Notes: a model not told the origin generated them from the sequence alone. 64,000 bases of DNA from an uncultured Lachnospiraceae bacterium (GCA_951801955.1 CATOOV010000002.1:62001-126000); one strand, 5' to 3'; numbered from the stretch's first letter, positions 9,201 to 16,645 are shown. Numbers and translations: made by a program.

Positions 9201-10125
9201 TGGTTGGACTGAGGTGGAAAAAATATCATCAACGGGAGGGGAAGGACATAACCATAAATTAGTAAAAGTTGAGGAAAAAGACGCAGAATGCCTGACACCT
9301 GGAAACAAGGCATATTGGTTATGTGAAGATTGTGGTAAAATGTTCAAAGATAAGGATGCAGGAAGGGAAACCACAGCAGAAGCTGTAACCGTTCGTGAGA
9401 CTGGGCATGCCTGGGATAAAGGCAAAGTAACCAAGGAACCCACCGCCAAAAAGAAGGGAGAGAAAACGTTTCACTGCGTGGTGTGCGGAGGCATAAAAAC
9501 AGAAACCATACCAGAATTGGATGAAGAGGATGATATGCCAGAAGTTGGTGACAGGCTTATTGATGAGGATACCAATAACATTTATTTGGTAACCCATATG
9601 GGTCCCCAAAAAAAGGAAGTATCTTATTTCAAGCCAGGCAAAAAGTCGGCAAGTACAGTCAAAATTCCTTCTGTTGTTACGATTGGCGGATGCACTTACA
9701 AGGTGGTATCCATAGCTCCCAAAGCATTTGCAAATAACAAAAAATTGAAAAAGGCAGTGATCCAGGGGAATGTGGAAACAATTGGCAAACAGGCATTTTC
9801 TGGTTGTACAAAACTCAAGTCTGTGACGCTTGGGACAAAGATCCATAGCATTGGGGACAAAGCATTTTTCCAATGTACAGCATTAGAAAAATTTACAATT
9901 CCATCTAAGGTGTCAACAATTGGCAAACAGGCATTTTATAAATGTAAGAAGATGAAGTCAGTTACAATCAAGACGGCAAAATTGACAAGTAAAAAAATTG
10001 GGTACCAGGCTTTTAAAGGGCTTCCTTCCAAGGTAGTGGTAAAAGTGCCCAAGGGAAAATTGAACACCTACAAAAAAATATTGATAGCAAAAGGCCTTAG
10101 TAAAAAAGCAAAAATTAAAAGGTAA
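6223..10125 (+). CDS. Large secreted CHAP/NlpC-like multi-repeat protein with C-terminal leucine-rich repeats
   Basis: I chose ATG 6223 (SD GGGTGG) over an upstream TTG, because it places a signal peptide (basic start, hydrophobic core ~17-35, likely cut near VKA-AA) at the N-terminus. Residues ~45-165 form a cysteine-peptidase-like wall-hydrolase domain with candidate Cys69 (SGMCLKF) and His132 (YGHIGVYVG). Two ~100-residue Ig-like modules follow, each with an RPDV...YPGY/YHPGY motif, then tyrosine-rich modules (FDSDYYYARY, FDAKYYKENN). Next come about five Cys-pair repeats, and BspA-type leucine-rich repeats close the C-terminus (AFANNKKLKK, IGKQAF). No LPXTG anchor or SLH domain is visible. 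It is probably a surface or secreted adhesin or wall hydrolase; the substrate is unknown. Confidence 0.82.
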   Translation: MKNKKQHPNGYRKISIWKNFWILLVVMLLFTTFLGGRINVKAAAKTFTSSEVADYFNKQVGKSYPSGMCLKFVADSFGNLGADRSSTCCAYKYGSSHITSKNIDNIPVGADVFFGACGGGPCKTCKSSYYGHIGVYVGDGYFVHATGGKVQKTSLKGTNWKNKYRGWGYHGNVNISQSTSGNNKPESGQQPILSCLDFPEDGRAYSETDKIVIQGWFITPDGVACVNAGKAEGSDLVQCSMYSRPDVSNLYPGYPTGSEGFRVEATPAQLQLTPGSNTIVIRGYSKNGQVVEIGKRTINYEPNFFHIDTPAKDLNSISTTSDIYGWVISKKGISKLVIVLNDVEYEITNRFQRPDVAQYHPGYDVSKAGFSYQIDPTKFRNGMNSLKVRAYTSSKDYFEIYNGMFEGIKMWEGYFDSDYYYARYKDSDVDVRNIGQNEEKLKYHYYTAGIEKGYSPCISFDAKYYKENNGDLRDKSYKFVYEHFVRFVLGNGEIRPLSPWLHLGFYRDHYRDELGSMDSKTLVTHHKVYGSREGRLGAPTQEAEAFCKLYNPIRYAGCKGNEDVRNAFGDGSTNESRDLLWFHFWYYVLGGSDEHQASDEFCFNYVKKTYNLKTNMDAFWWYMDTGYSQKLDTVQKTEVSHVHTLEKTEAQPASCVKSGNREYWTCTNTDCNKVYADADAVIDATVEMMSIPKTEHTWDEGIVTKEPLGMKTGIKTYTCSECGKIRTEEIAATGKHMLVKVEEQPAGCIENGTREHWRCTDCGILFADKDASTETTVEELEISCTGHVWDEGEVSMEPAADQAGMKVYTCTVCGSSRLEEVSLPGETHKLSKVEKKAANCTNPGHEAYWICTDCGKVFEDAEGKKETSTGAMEIPKTAHAWDGGKVIKEPSISTLYTCIQCGTTKKQEIPPSGGGHILSKVAAKKESCLENGNKEHWSCTDCGMLFADKDARTETTAEAVTIPQKPHNWDKGEVLKEPTSTEKGIKILRCTICGWTEVEKISSTGGEGHNHKLVKVEEKDAECLTPGNKAYWLCEDCGKMFKDKDAGRETTAEAVTVRETGHAWDKGKVTKEPTAKKKGEKTFHCVVCGGIKTETIPELDEEDDMPEVGDRLIDEDTNNIYLVTHMGPQKKEVSYFKPGKKSASTVKIPSVVTIGGCTYKVVSIAPKAFANNKKLKKAVIQGNVETIGKQAFSGCTKLKSVTLGTKIHSIGDKAFFQCTALEKFTIPSKVSTIGKQAFYKCKKMKSVTIKTAKLTSKKIGYQAFKGLPSKVVVKVPKGKLNTYKKILIAKGLSKKAKIKR
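8145..9510 (+). repeat. Five degenerate ~85-residue repeats with paired CxxC motifs
   Basis: Each repeat has two cysteine pairs, one of the CTDCG type and one of the CTVCG/CSECG type. The pairs are separated by W-D-x-G (TWDEG, VWDEG, AWDGG, NWDKG, AWDKG) and followed by a KEP-like segment. The first unit has a modified pair (CTNTDCN). The units are diverged from one another rather than recent copies. The cysteine pattern suggests zinc-ribbon-like or disulfide-stabilised stalk modules on the outside of the cell. Confidence 0.8.
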
Positions 10126-10135
10126 AATTGTAGAA

Positions 10136-10164
10136 TGGAAACCGCTGGTTTTATGCGGTTTCCA
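10136..10164 (+). terminator. Hairpin after the secreted repeat protein
   Basis: A perfect 10-bp stem (TGGAAACCGC/GCGGTTTCCA) with a 9-base loop lies 10 bases after the stop codon. It lacks a T-run, so its role as a terminator is probable rather than certain. Confidence 0.5.
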
Positions 10165-10355
10165 TAATGGAACATGATGCAAGTTATCTTGACTATGAAA
10201 TAAAACTATGTGAAACCGATTCAATTGTTTTATAGCAAATATTTTATTTACTTGCTTTGTTTCCACCAGTTATAAAAGCACTTTTCACAGCAGATTTCGC
10301 AGGCATATGTATTTGCATTTATGATTGCTTTCAAGAGAAAAAAGTGGATGAAAAT

Positions 10356-10568
10356 ATGGTGATTTTAATGGTGGTGTTCCTTGTTCTATTGGCAATATTG
10401 TTTTTTATCATTGCTGGGACAGATGAGAAATATTCAGGAATCTTGTCAATGTTTTTTGGAAGCTTGCTGGAAGGAGCGCTTAATCTTTTGATGTTGTGTG
10501 CATGTATGACGGTGATACTTTTCCCACTGGGGGCTTTGATATGGAATCGGAATGACAGGTACAGATGA
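10356..10568 (+). CDS. Possible small membrane protein (70 aa)
   Basis: The frame is open from a TTG at 10257 to 10568. ATG 10356 gives a 70-residue product with two clear hydrophobic helices (residues ~2-20 and ~40-60) and a short charged tail. Neither start has a good SD, which lowers confidence. No family is recognised. It lies between the secreted repeat protein and the kinase and could be part of that group. Confidence 0.4.
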   Translation: MVILMVVFLVLLAILFFIIAGTDEKYSGILSMFFGSLLEGALNLLMLCACMTVILFPLGALIWNRNDRYR

Positions 10569-10893
10569 ATGACAGGATTGTTTGAAAATATCAAAACTTA
10601 CATCCAATATTGGAAAATATCAGAACTGTCTCTGGAGATACTTCTTACGAGTGGTTTTGTGGTAACATGATTTTTAGAGATTTTGATTGAGTAAAAATGC
10701 AATTTTTCATTTCCAAATGTATAGATCTATTATAAAATTAAATTAAACCACTACTGATATCTTGCTGGGGAGTGCGGGGTGTTTCATATTCTTTGCTCCA
10801 TGTGCCTATCACATGCTGGAAATTATATCAGTTTTTGGAATTAAAATTGATTTTGAGAAAAAGTTTAAAAAAATTTTACCAGGAGGAAGAAAT
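10569..10893. other. Intergenic region upstream of the kinase, with a direct repeat
   Basis: No gene is supported here; the frame that continues upstream of the kinase ATG has no ribosome site. A 15-base direct repeat, GAAAATATCARAACT, starts at 10584 and 10613 and could be an operator. An AGGAGG ribosome site for the kinase lies at 10881-10886. Confidence 0.45.
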
Positions 10894-12456
10894 ATGTCAA
10901 TTGGTACAAGGACAAAACAAGGTGGAATGGTGTTTGGTGATTGGAAGATCTATCAACATGTGGGCAGTGGGTCAGGAGGAAGAACTGCAGTATTTCAGAT
11001 AAAGCGTTCCAATTTTGATTGGGAAGAGACAAGTGCGCTAAAGGTAGTAAACATTATTGAGGAAGAAGGACAATTATCTCAACTATCAAAAACATATAAA
11101 AACACTTATGAAGAAGAATGTAAGCGACTGTGTCGGGAAGCGCAGATGGAAGTCCGGTTGATGTATCAAATGCAGGGGAGTATGAACGTTGTCAATTACC
11201 TTGATTATAAATTTTCAGACTGGGAGGAGGAGAATTTTTTTGGATGTGACCTGTTGATTCGAATGGAGTTTTTGGGTTGCCTGAAGCATCTTGTAAAACA
11301 GAAAGACCAATACTCCGAAGGAGAAGTGATACATATTGGTAAAGATATCTGCAAGGCGCTAGTCAGTTGCCATAAGAATAATATTATCCACCGAGACATC
11401 AAACCAGGAAATATTTTTCGAAACAGCCAAGGGTGTTATAAACTAGGAGATTTTGGGATTGCCAGGATATTAGACTTTACAGGAAATGCCAGTACAATAA
11501 AGGGAACCTATGCATACGCAGCCCCTGAACAATTTAGAGGAAATGGTAGGGAAAAGTATGATAATCGTGTAGATATTTACAGTTTGGGACTTACCTTGTA
11601 TGAACTGTTAAATGGCAATCGATTGCCATTTGCACAGTCAAGTTATGTCAGACAGGAGGATATAGAACTTCGTATAGGTGGTAAGCAGATACCTGCCCCT
11701 TCAAATGTGGGAAACGAATTAGCGAAAGTAATTTTGAAAGCTTGTGCTTTTGAACGAGAGGAACGCTTCCAATCCGCACAGGAGTTTCTGAGTGCATTGG
11801 AGAAAATAGAAAATCAGACAAACTATAGACAAATAATCAGGGAAAAGGAAATAGAGCCAGATCCATATGATACAGTTCCAGCAACAGCAGGAAATAAAGT
11901 AGAGCAAAATCCATATGATACAGTTCCAGCAACGGTAGGAAATAAAGAACAGAACACATCGGTTAAGCAGGGAAATGCAGAAGCCCAGTGTAATTTAGGA
12001 AATTGTTATTACAATGGAACAGGAGTAGAACAGGATTTTAAGGAAGCAGTGAAATGGTACCAAAAGTCAGCCGAACAGGGAAATGCAGAAGCACAAAATT
12101 GTTTGGGAGATTGTTACTATCATGGAAAAGGAGTAGAACAAGATTATAAGGAAGCGGTAAAATGGTACCGAAAGTCAGCTGAACAGAAAAATGCAAAAGC
12201 CCAGTGTAATTTAGGAGATTGCTATTGTTATGGAGAGGGGATAGAACAGGATCTTAAGGAGGCAGTCAAGTGGTGGATTAAGTCAGCCGAACAGAAAAAT
12301 GCAGAAGCCCAGTATAAATTGGGAAATTGTTATTATTATGGAAAAGGGGTAGAACAGAATTTTGGGAAGGCAGTAAAATGGTACCAAAAGTCAGCTGAAC
12401 AGGGATATATGAAAGCTCAAAATAGGGTTGGATTTTGGAGAAAGATTGTTAAATAG
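10894..12456 (+). CDS. Cytosolic Ser/Thr protein kinase with C-terminal Sel1 repeats
   Basis: ATG 10894 follows AGGAGG by seven bases; the longer frame from TTG 10762 lacks one. The kinase domain (~8-300) has the glycine loop (GSGSGG), the ATP lysine in SALKVV, the catalytic HRDIKPGN, DFG (LGDFGIA), the APE-type motif (YAAPEQF) and DIYSLGLTLYEL. A linker follows with the motif PYDTVPAT twice (residues ~324-331 and ~340-347). Sel1-like repeats of 36 residues run from ~360 to the end: four full units and a partial one. There is no membrane segment, unlike PknB-type kinases with PASTA domains. Sel1 repeats usually mediate protein contacts. It stands directly upstream of the PP2C phosphatase and is the likely writer for the FHA protein. 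Confidence 0.92.
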   Translation: MSIGTRTKQGGMVFGDWKIYQHVGSGSGGRTAVFQIKRSNFDWEETSALKVVNIIEEEGQLSQLSKTYKNTYEEECKRLCREAQMEVRLMYQMQGSMNVVNYLDYKFSDWEEENFFGCDLLIRMEFLGCLKHLVKQKDQYSEGEVIHIGKDICKALVSCHKNNIIHRDIKPGNIFRNSQGCYKLGDFGIARILDFTGNASTIKGTYAYAAPEQFRGNGREKYDNRVDIYSLGLTLYELLNGNRLPFAQSSYVRQEDIELRIGGKQIPAPSNVGNELAKVILKACAFEREERFQSAQEFLSALEKIENQTNYRQIIREKEIEPDPYDTVPATAGNKVEQNPYDTVPATVGNKEQNTSVKQGNAEAQCNLGNCYYNGTGVEQDFKEAVKWYQKSAEQGNAEAQNCLGDCYYHGKGVEQDYKEAVKWYRKSAEQKNAKAQCNLGDCYCYGEGIEQDLKEAVKWWIKSAEQKNAEAQYKLGNCYYYGKGVEQNFGKAVKWYQKSAEQGYMKAQNRVGFWRKIVK

Positions 12457-12471
12457 AAGAAAGGAGCTATC

Positions 12472-12537
12472 ATGGATTGGGTTTATCTAAAAACATTTAT
12501 TTGTAAAAAGAAAGTATTTGCAGATAAACAAATGTAG
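12472..12537 (+). CDS. Possible 21-aa leader or coupling peptide between kinase and phosphatase
   Basis: An ATG at 12472 follows AAAGGAG by five bases and opens 21 codons (MDWVYLKTFICKK...). It ends 19 bases before the PP2C start, whose own SD (AAAGGAG) lies in the gap. It may be a genuine small protein, a translation-coupling device, or chance. Length alone cannot decide. Confidence 0.35.
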   Translation: MDWVYLKTFICKKKVFADKQM

Positions 12538-12556
12538 AAAACATAAAGGAGACAAA

Positions 12557-13438
12557 ATGGAAAAAAGCAAGTATTATCATGAAAATGATGTAGAAAGTAA
12601 ACATATGCAAGAGACGCCAGCCTATATTTTTCACGGATATGTGGCAAGTAATGTAGGATTAAAGAGGATGAATAATGAAGATAATTTTTTACTGGACGAA
12701 ATATGGAATAGAGAATCAGCATTGGATAAATCAGAAGACATGACAATTGCAAATAAACAGAAAGCATGGTGTAATGTTGCAGTATTTGATGGAATGGGAG
12801 GGGGAGAGAATGGAGAACTTGCTTCTATGATTGCGGCAGAAGAGTTCCAAAAAGTTTTTAATAAAATTGATGTTAATACTGTTGAGACAGATATTGAAAC
12901 TATGTCTCGTAGAGGTTTTTTGAACGCAAACAGAAGAATTATTGAAGAACAGCAGTACCATGCCATGTATGGTACAACAGGAACAATAATTTGTACAAAT
13001 GGTGTAAAATTTAAGGTATTTCATTTAGGAGATAGTCGTGCATATTTATTTCGGAATGGAGAGCTGTACCAGCTTACCAAAGACCAGACATTAGCAGCAA
13101 TGAAGATTTCTCTTGGGTTTTATGAGGAAAATGATCCGCTGGTAGAGAAAGAAAAACATCAGTTGACAGAATATATTGGTTGTGATCAAACTTTGGAAAA
13201 TTTAAGACCACTTGAAAGCCAGTGGATGGATTTGCTGTCTGGGGATAAGTTGTTGATTTGTAGTGATGGTTTGTATGATATGTGTTCGAATGCGCAAATT
13301 ATTGAAATTATGAAAAACGAGGAACAGCCAGAAAAAATAGCTCAGAAATTATTGCAGCGTGCACTGGAGAACGGCGGATTTGATAATATTACCTGTTTAG
13401 TGTTAGAAAGGGGTATTTGTATGGATAATTGCAATTAA
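12557..13438 (+). CDS. PP2C-family Ser/Thr protein phosphatase
   Basis: ATG 12557 has AAAGGAG upstream; a longer frame from TTG 12518 lacks an SD. The 293-residue product has the PP2C metal-binding motifs in order: RMNNEDNF, AVFDGMGGGENG, GTTGTII, HLGDSRAYLF, LLICSDGLYDM and GGFDNITC. It would remove phosphate from Thr/Ser residues, using two metal ions. Its position 100 bases after the kinase gene makes it the likely eraser for that kinase. No membrane segment is visible, so it is probably cytosolic. Confidence 0.93.
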   Translation: MEKSKYYHENDVESKHMQETPAYIFHGYVASNVGLKRMNNEDNFLLDEIWNRESALDKSEDMTIANKQKAWCNVAVFDGMGGGENGELASMIAAEEFQKVFNKIDVNTVETDIETMSRRGFLNANRRIIEEQQYHAMYGTTGTIICTNGVKFKVFHLGDSRAYLFRNGELYQLTKDQTLAAMKISLGFYEENDPLVEKEKHQLTEYIGCDQTLENLRPLESQWMDLLSGDKLLICSDGLYDMCSNAQIIEIMKNEEQPEKIAQKLLQRALENGGFDNITCLVLERGICMDNCN

Positions 13439-13494
13439 AAAGGTGCGATGAAAAATAATAACACTGATTTGTTAAGAAGATACTCTGGGGAGGA

Positions 13495-13692
13495 ATGAGA
13501 AAACGGATAAGGGGGCAGAAGGGCAAGGGAAAAAATAGGCATTGCAAGACCACATATCTTAGTGGGCTTGTGATGCCTGTTTTGCTTCTATTAGGAAATA
13601 CCTTGCTATGTGAAAGCACGAAAAAAATATCAACACTTTGTTCTATACAGGAAAACACTCCTTTTGCCCCCGTTTATGTTGAATTTCTATGA
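13495..13692 (+). CDS. Possible 65-aa basic membrane peptide after the phosphatase
   Basis: The frame begins MRKRIRGQKGKGKNRH and has one hydrophobic stretch (GLVMPVLLLLGNTLL). GGGGAGG lies only one base before the ATG, which is too close for a normal SD. A 16-codon ORF (ATG 13448) overlaps its start through ATGA. This may be a remnant or noise. Confidence 0.25.
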   Translation: MRKRIRGQKGKGKNRHCKTTYLSGLVMPVLLLLGNTLLCESTKKISTLCSIQENTPFAPVYVEFL

Positions 13693-13722
13693 ACTTGTGA
13701 CCTTTGGAATCTAGAATCCCTT

Positions 13723-14280
13723 TTACATGTCCAGCAATTTTGCAATATTGGAAAAATCAACATACAAATCATCATAGATGCCAGCTTTTACAGAATCCGC
13801 AAAAGTATAATCTCCGGTATCCTCCGACTCGAAGTTGTAAATAAGAATCCGGTTTTTTTCTAAATCAACAATCCAGTATTCCCGAACTCCGGCAGTACGG
13901 TATTTAAATAGTTTTGTAAAATAATCCATTCTCCTGCTGCCTGGGGATACAATTTCGATGATCCAGTCAGGTGCACCATAACAGCCGCTGTCTGTGAGCT
14001 TGTTACTATCACAGATCACACAGATATCTGGTTCAACATAATTTTTATCATCTTCATTCAAAAATACTGCAAATGGAGCAAAAAATGGTTCACAGGAACC
14101 GTCTTTTGACCGGATATAGGAATCTATGGAGGAGAAGAGTTCCCTGGCGATTGTCTGGTGTTTGCGGTTGGGTGGAGCCATCATATAAAGTTGTCCATCA
14201 ATCAGTTCTGCACGTTCTCCTTCTGGCAGGGAATAGATATCATCCATCGTGCCAAGTTTTTTGCGGGCTAATTCAGCCAT
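13723..14280 (-). CDS. Uma2-family (DUF820) putative nuclease
   Basis: ATG 14280 has GGAAGGA upstream; a TTG two codons earlier is less likely. The 185-residue product shows the Uma2 layout: ERAELIDGQLYMM, a FAPFAVFL strand, VEPDICVICD with the acidic metal-ligand residue, APDWIIEIVSPGSRR with the catalytic-type E, and REYWIVDLEKN. The family has a PD-(D/E)XK-like fold. Its biological role is poorly defined, and copies are scattered in genomes as single genes. It stands alone here, divergent from the spoIIIA operon. Confidence 0.85.
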   Translation of the reverse strand: MAELARKKLGTMDDIYSLPEGERAELIDGQLYMMAPPNRKHQTIARELFSSIDSYIRSKDGSCEPFFAPFAVFLNEDDKNYVEPDICVICDSNKLTDSGCYGAPDWIIEIVSPGSRRMDYFTKLFKYRTAGVREYWIVDLEKNRILIYNFESEDTGDYTFADSVKAGIYDDLYVDFSNIAKLLDM

Positions 14281-14570
14281 GGGCAATCCTTCCTTTCTTG
14301 GGTATTTTGTATGGTTTTACCTAGGTGAGGGATTCTATCACCTATTAATATGTTATTTATTCTCGCGGATAATGAGCCAAGCAGCCGCACGAAATACCAT
14401 GATGAGGTACACGCTGGTCTTATATATTATATACTAAAATATTGGTTATTGGTACCCCATCTAAGATAGAAAATCATTCTTTATCAAGAAAAATAGGAAT
14501 AATTCCATCCTTGTCCTCATATATTTGAAATCAGGTACAGGCAATAGCGGGTCTTCAAGGAGGCGAGTTT

Positions 14571-15509
14571 ATGGAGGAAATCATCAATGTATTTCCAAGC
14601 GCCTTAAGGCAGGTCTGCCGGGCGGGATTCCAGGGAGGAGTGGAACCAGAGGAAATCCGCCTTCGAATCGGACGTCCTGTAATGCTGCTTGGAAAGGGGA
14701 GGGAATATTTTTGGAACCAGAAAGAACACATACTTCAGAAAAATCGTGAACAAGCCTATATCTGGAATGAAAGGGACATGAAAGAGACATTGTCAAGGAT
14801 GAGCCAGTATTCCATGTATGCATTGGAAGAAGAGCTGCGCAATGGATTTTTTACGATACAGGGAGGGCATCGAATCGGCGTGGCAGGGCGGACCGTTTGT
14901 GAACAAGGAAAAATTCGTTCTTTTCGTAATATATGCAGTTTAAATATTCGGATTGCAAGGCAGAAACGGGGATGTGCAAAAGAAGTGCTGCCTTGGATGA
15001 TAAAAGGGGATACCATATATAATACCTTAATTCTTTCAGCGCCTGGAGTGGGGAAAACTACCATGCTCAGGGATTGTATCCGACTGTTGTCGGAGGGGGC
15101 GGAAGGATTTGCTGGCAAAAAGATTGGTGTTGTGGATGAGCGAAGTGAGATTGCGGCAAGTTTTTTTGGAGTACCCCAAAATGACTTAGGGGATCGAACG
15201 GATGTTTTGGATTCCTGTCCAAAAGCAGAGGGAATGCGGCTGTTAGTGCGCAGCATGTCCCCTCAGATTATTGCGGTAGACGAGCTGGGAAGTAAAGAGG
15301 ATTGTATCGCAGTGGAGGAAATCCTCCACTGCGGCTGCCAGATCTTGGGAACCATGCACGCACAGGATGCGGAAGAATTACAGGAAAAAATATACCTGTC
15401 CAGATGGCTGGAAAAAGGGTTTTTCGGGAGGTTTGTTTTTTTAAGCCTTGGGCGAGACGGGGGACGCAGCTTCTCTGTGTATGATGGAGGGATGCACAAA
15501 TTATGCTGA
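14571..15509 (+). CDS. spoIIIAA: Stage III sporulation protein AA, secretion-type ATPase
   Basis: The ATG has AAGGAGG upstream. The 312-residue protein resembles T2SS/T4P secretion ATPases, with a Walker A motif APGVGKTT and acidic segments VVDERSE and IIAVDELGS. It would energise the SpoIIIA-SpoIIQ channel that links mother cell and forespore. It is the first gene of spoIIIAA-AH, and its 3' end overlaps spoIIIAB by seven bases. In Bacillus the operon is under sigma-E; I could not find an unambiguous sigma-E promoter upstream. Confidence 0.95.
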   Translation: MEEIINVFPSALRQVCRAGFQGGVEPEEIRLRIGRPVMLLGKGREYFWNQKEHILQKNREQAYIWNERDMKETLSRMSQYSMYALEEELRNGFFTIQGGHRIGVAGRTVCEQGKIRSFRNICSLNIRIARQKRGCAKEVLPWMIKGDTIYNTLILSAPGVGKTTMLRDCIRLLSEGAEGFAGKKIGVVDERSEIAASFFGVPQNDLGDRTDVLDSCPKAEGMRLLVRSMSPQIIAVDELGSKEDCIAVEEILHCGCQILGTMHAQDAEELQEKIYLSRWLEKGFFGRFVFLSLGRDGGRSFSVYDGGMHKLC

Positions 15510-16018
15510 AATTAGTGGGAAGTATATGGATTATAACGATATCCATATTGTATGCTTGGAAAGTGAGGAGGGAGCTGAAAGAACATGTGGAACAGCTTGT
15601 GGGTATGAAAGAAATGTTCCTGATGTTGTGGGGGGAAATTTCTTATACCCGAACTCCTTTGAAGGAGGCATTTTTGCAGATTGCATCCCAGAATAAAGAA
15701 CCGTTTTCTTCTTTTTTAGAACTTGTAGCAGAAAAAATGGAGGAAAATGAGGAGTGTATGGGAACCTTCTGGCATCATTTGGTGGAACAGGAAGCGGATA
15801 AATTTTTGTTTCATGAAGAGGAACGGGCGCTCTTACAGAGGGCAGGAGAAAACTTTGGTTATCTGGATGGGAAGATGCAGTTAAAAAATTTGGAGTTGTA
15901 TATGGAACAGGTGGAGGTATTGATTCAAACAGCACAGAAGGAATTGAAAGACAAGCAGAAAGTGTCTGGGGTATTGAGCCTGATGTGCGGGCTGTTTTTG
16001 ATTATTCTTCTGATATAG
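15503..16018 (+). CDS. spoIIIAB: Stage III sporulation protein AB
   Basis: This 171-residue protein has an N-terminal hydrophobic segment, a helical cytosolic-type central part (ELKEHVEQLVGMKEMF, LWGEISYTRTPLKEAF) and a C-terminal hydrophobic helix (VLSLMCGLFLIILLI). This layout and position are typical of SpoIIIAB, which resembles GspF-type platform proteins. It overlaps spoIIIAA and precedes spoIIIAC by 16 bases. Confidence 0.92.
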   Translation: MLKLVGSIWIITISILYAWKVRRELKEHVEQLVGMKEMFLMLWGEISYTRTPLKEAFLQIASQNKEPFSSFLELVAEKMEENEECMGTFWHHLVEQEADKFLFHEEERALLQRAGENFGYLDGKMQLKNLELYMEQVEVLIQTAQKELKDKQKVSGVLSLMCGLFLIILLI

Positions 16019-16034
16019 GGATACGGAGGAAGTT

Positions 16035-16229
16035 ATGAGTATAAGTTTAATTTTTAAAATTGCGGCAGTAGGCATTTTGGTGACCGTGTTAAGCCAGGTA
16101 TTAAAGCACAGCGGAAGGGAGGAACATGCATTTTTGACCAGCCTTGCCGGGCTTTTGATTGTACTGTTTTGGATTGTTCCCTACATATATGAGCTGTTTG
16201 AGACAATGAAAAATCTGTTTGCACTTTGA
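16035..16229 (+). CDS. spoIIIAC: Stage III sporulation protein AC
   Basis: A 64-residue protein with two membrane helices (ISLIFKIAAVGILVTVL and FLTSLAGLLIVLFWIV) joined by a short charged loop with KHSGREE. Size and sequence are typical of SpoIIIAC, a small membrane component of the mother-cell side of the channel. It precedes spoIIIAD directly. Confidence 0.93.
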   Translation: MSISLIFKIAAVGILVTVLSQVLKHSGREEHAFLTSLAGLLIVLFWIVPYIYELFETMKNLFAL

Positions 16230-16258
16230 TAAACTGGCTGAACAAAATGGAGGTAACG

Positions 16259-16645
16259 ATGGACATTATAAAAATCGCGGTTCTGGGAATTGTGGGCGCC
16301 CTGATCGGAATTATGCTTAAGGGGCAGAAGAAAGAATATGAATTGTTTGTAACGCTTGGCGTATCCCTTTGTATCTTTTATTTTATTATGTCAAAGCTCC
16401 ATCTTGTTATTTCCGTAATCAACCGTATGCAGGATTATGTGACGCTGGATACCAGTTATATTGCAATATTAATTAAAATGATCGGGATTACATATGTATC
16501 AGAATTTTCGGCAAATCTCTGTAAAGATGCCGGATACCATGCTGTGGCAGGGCAGATTGAAATGTTTGGAAAACTCACCATTTTAGTGATCAGTATGCCA
16601 GTGATTCTAGTACTGTTGGAGACAATCGAAGAGTTTTTGAGCTGA
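16259..16645 (+). CDS. spoIIIAD: Stage III sporulation protein AD
   Basis: ATG 16259 follows GGAGG by six bases; the longer frame from TTG 16226 overlaps spoIIIAC and lacks an SD. The 128-residue product has several membrane helices and the conserved segment ISEF-like YVSEFSANLCKDAGY. The last ~58 bases are repeated directly downstream, 71 bases away, with the stop codon changed to GGA in the copy. Confidence 0.93.
   Translation: MDIIKIAVLGIVGALIGIMLKGQKKEYELFVTLGVSLCIFYFIMSKLHLVISVINRMQDYVTLDTSYIAILIKMIGITYVSEFSANLCKDAGYHAVAGQIEMFGKLTILVISMPVILVLLETIEEFLS

Noticed and set aside
8625-9449. 274-codon minus-strand ORF inside the secreted repeat protein
   Set aside because: It is the mirror of the Cys-pair repeats in the plus-strand gene. 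It has no SD, and the plus-strand protein has a signal peptide and recognisable modules.
10762-10893. 44-residue N-terminal extension of the kinase
   Set aside because: It starts at TTG without an SD, while ATG 10894 has AGGAGG at seven bases and gives a normal kinase N-terminus.
14500-14570. Sigma-E promoter for spoIIIA
   Set aside because: A CATAT box is present, but no convincing -10 at the right spacing could be placed.
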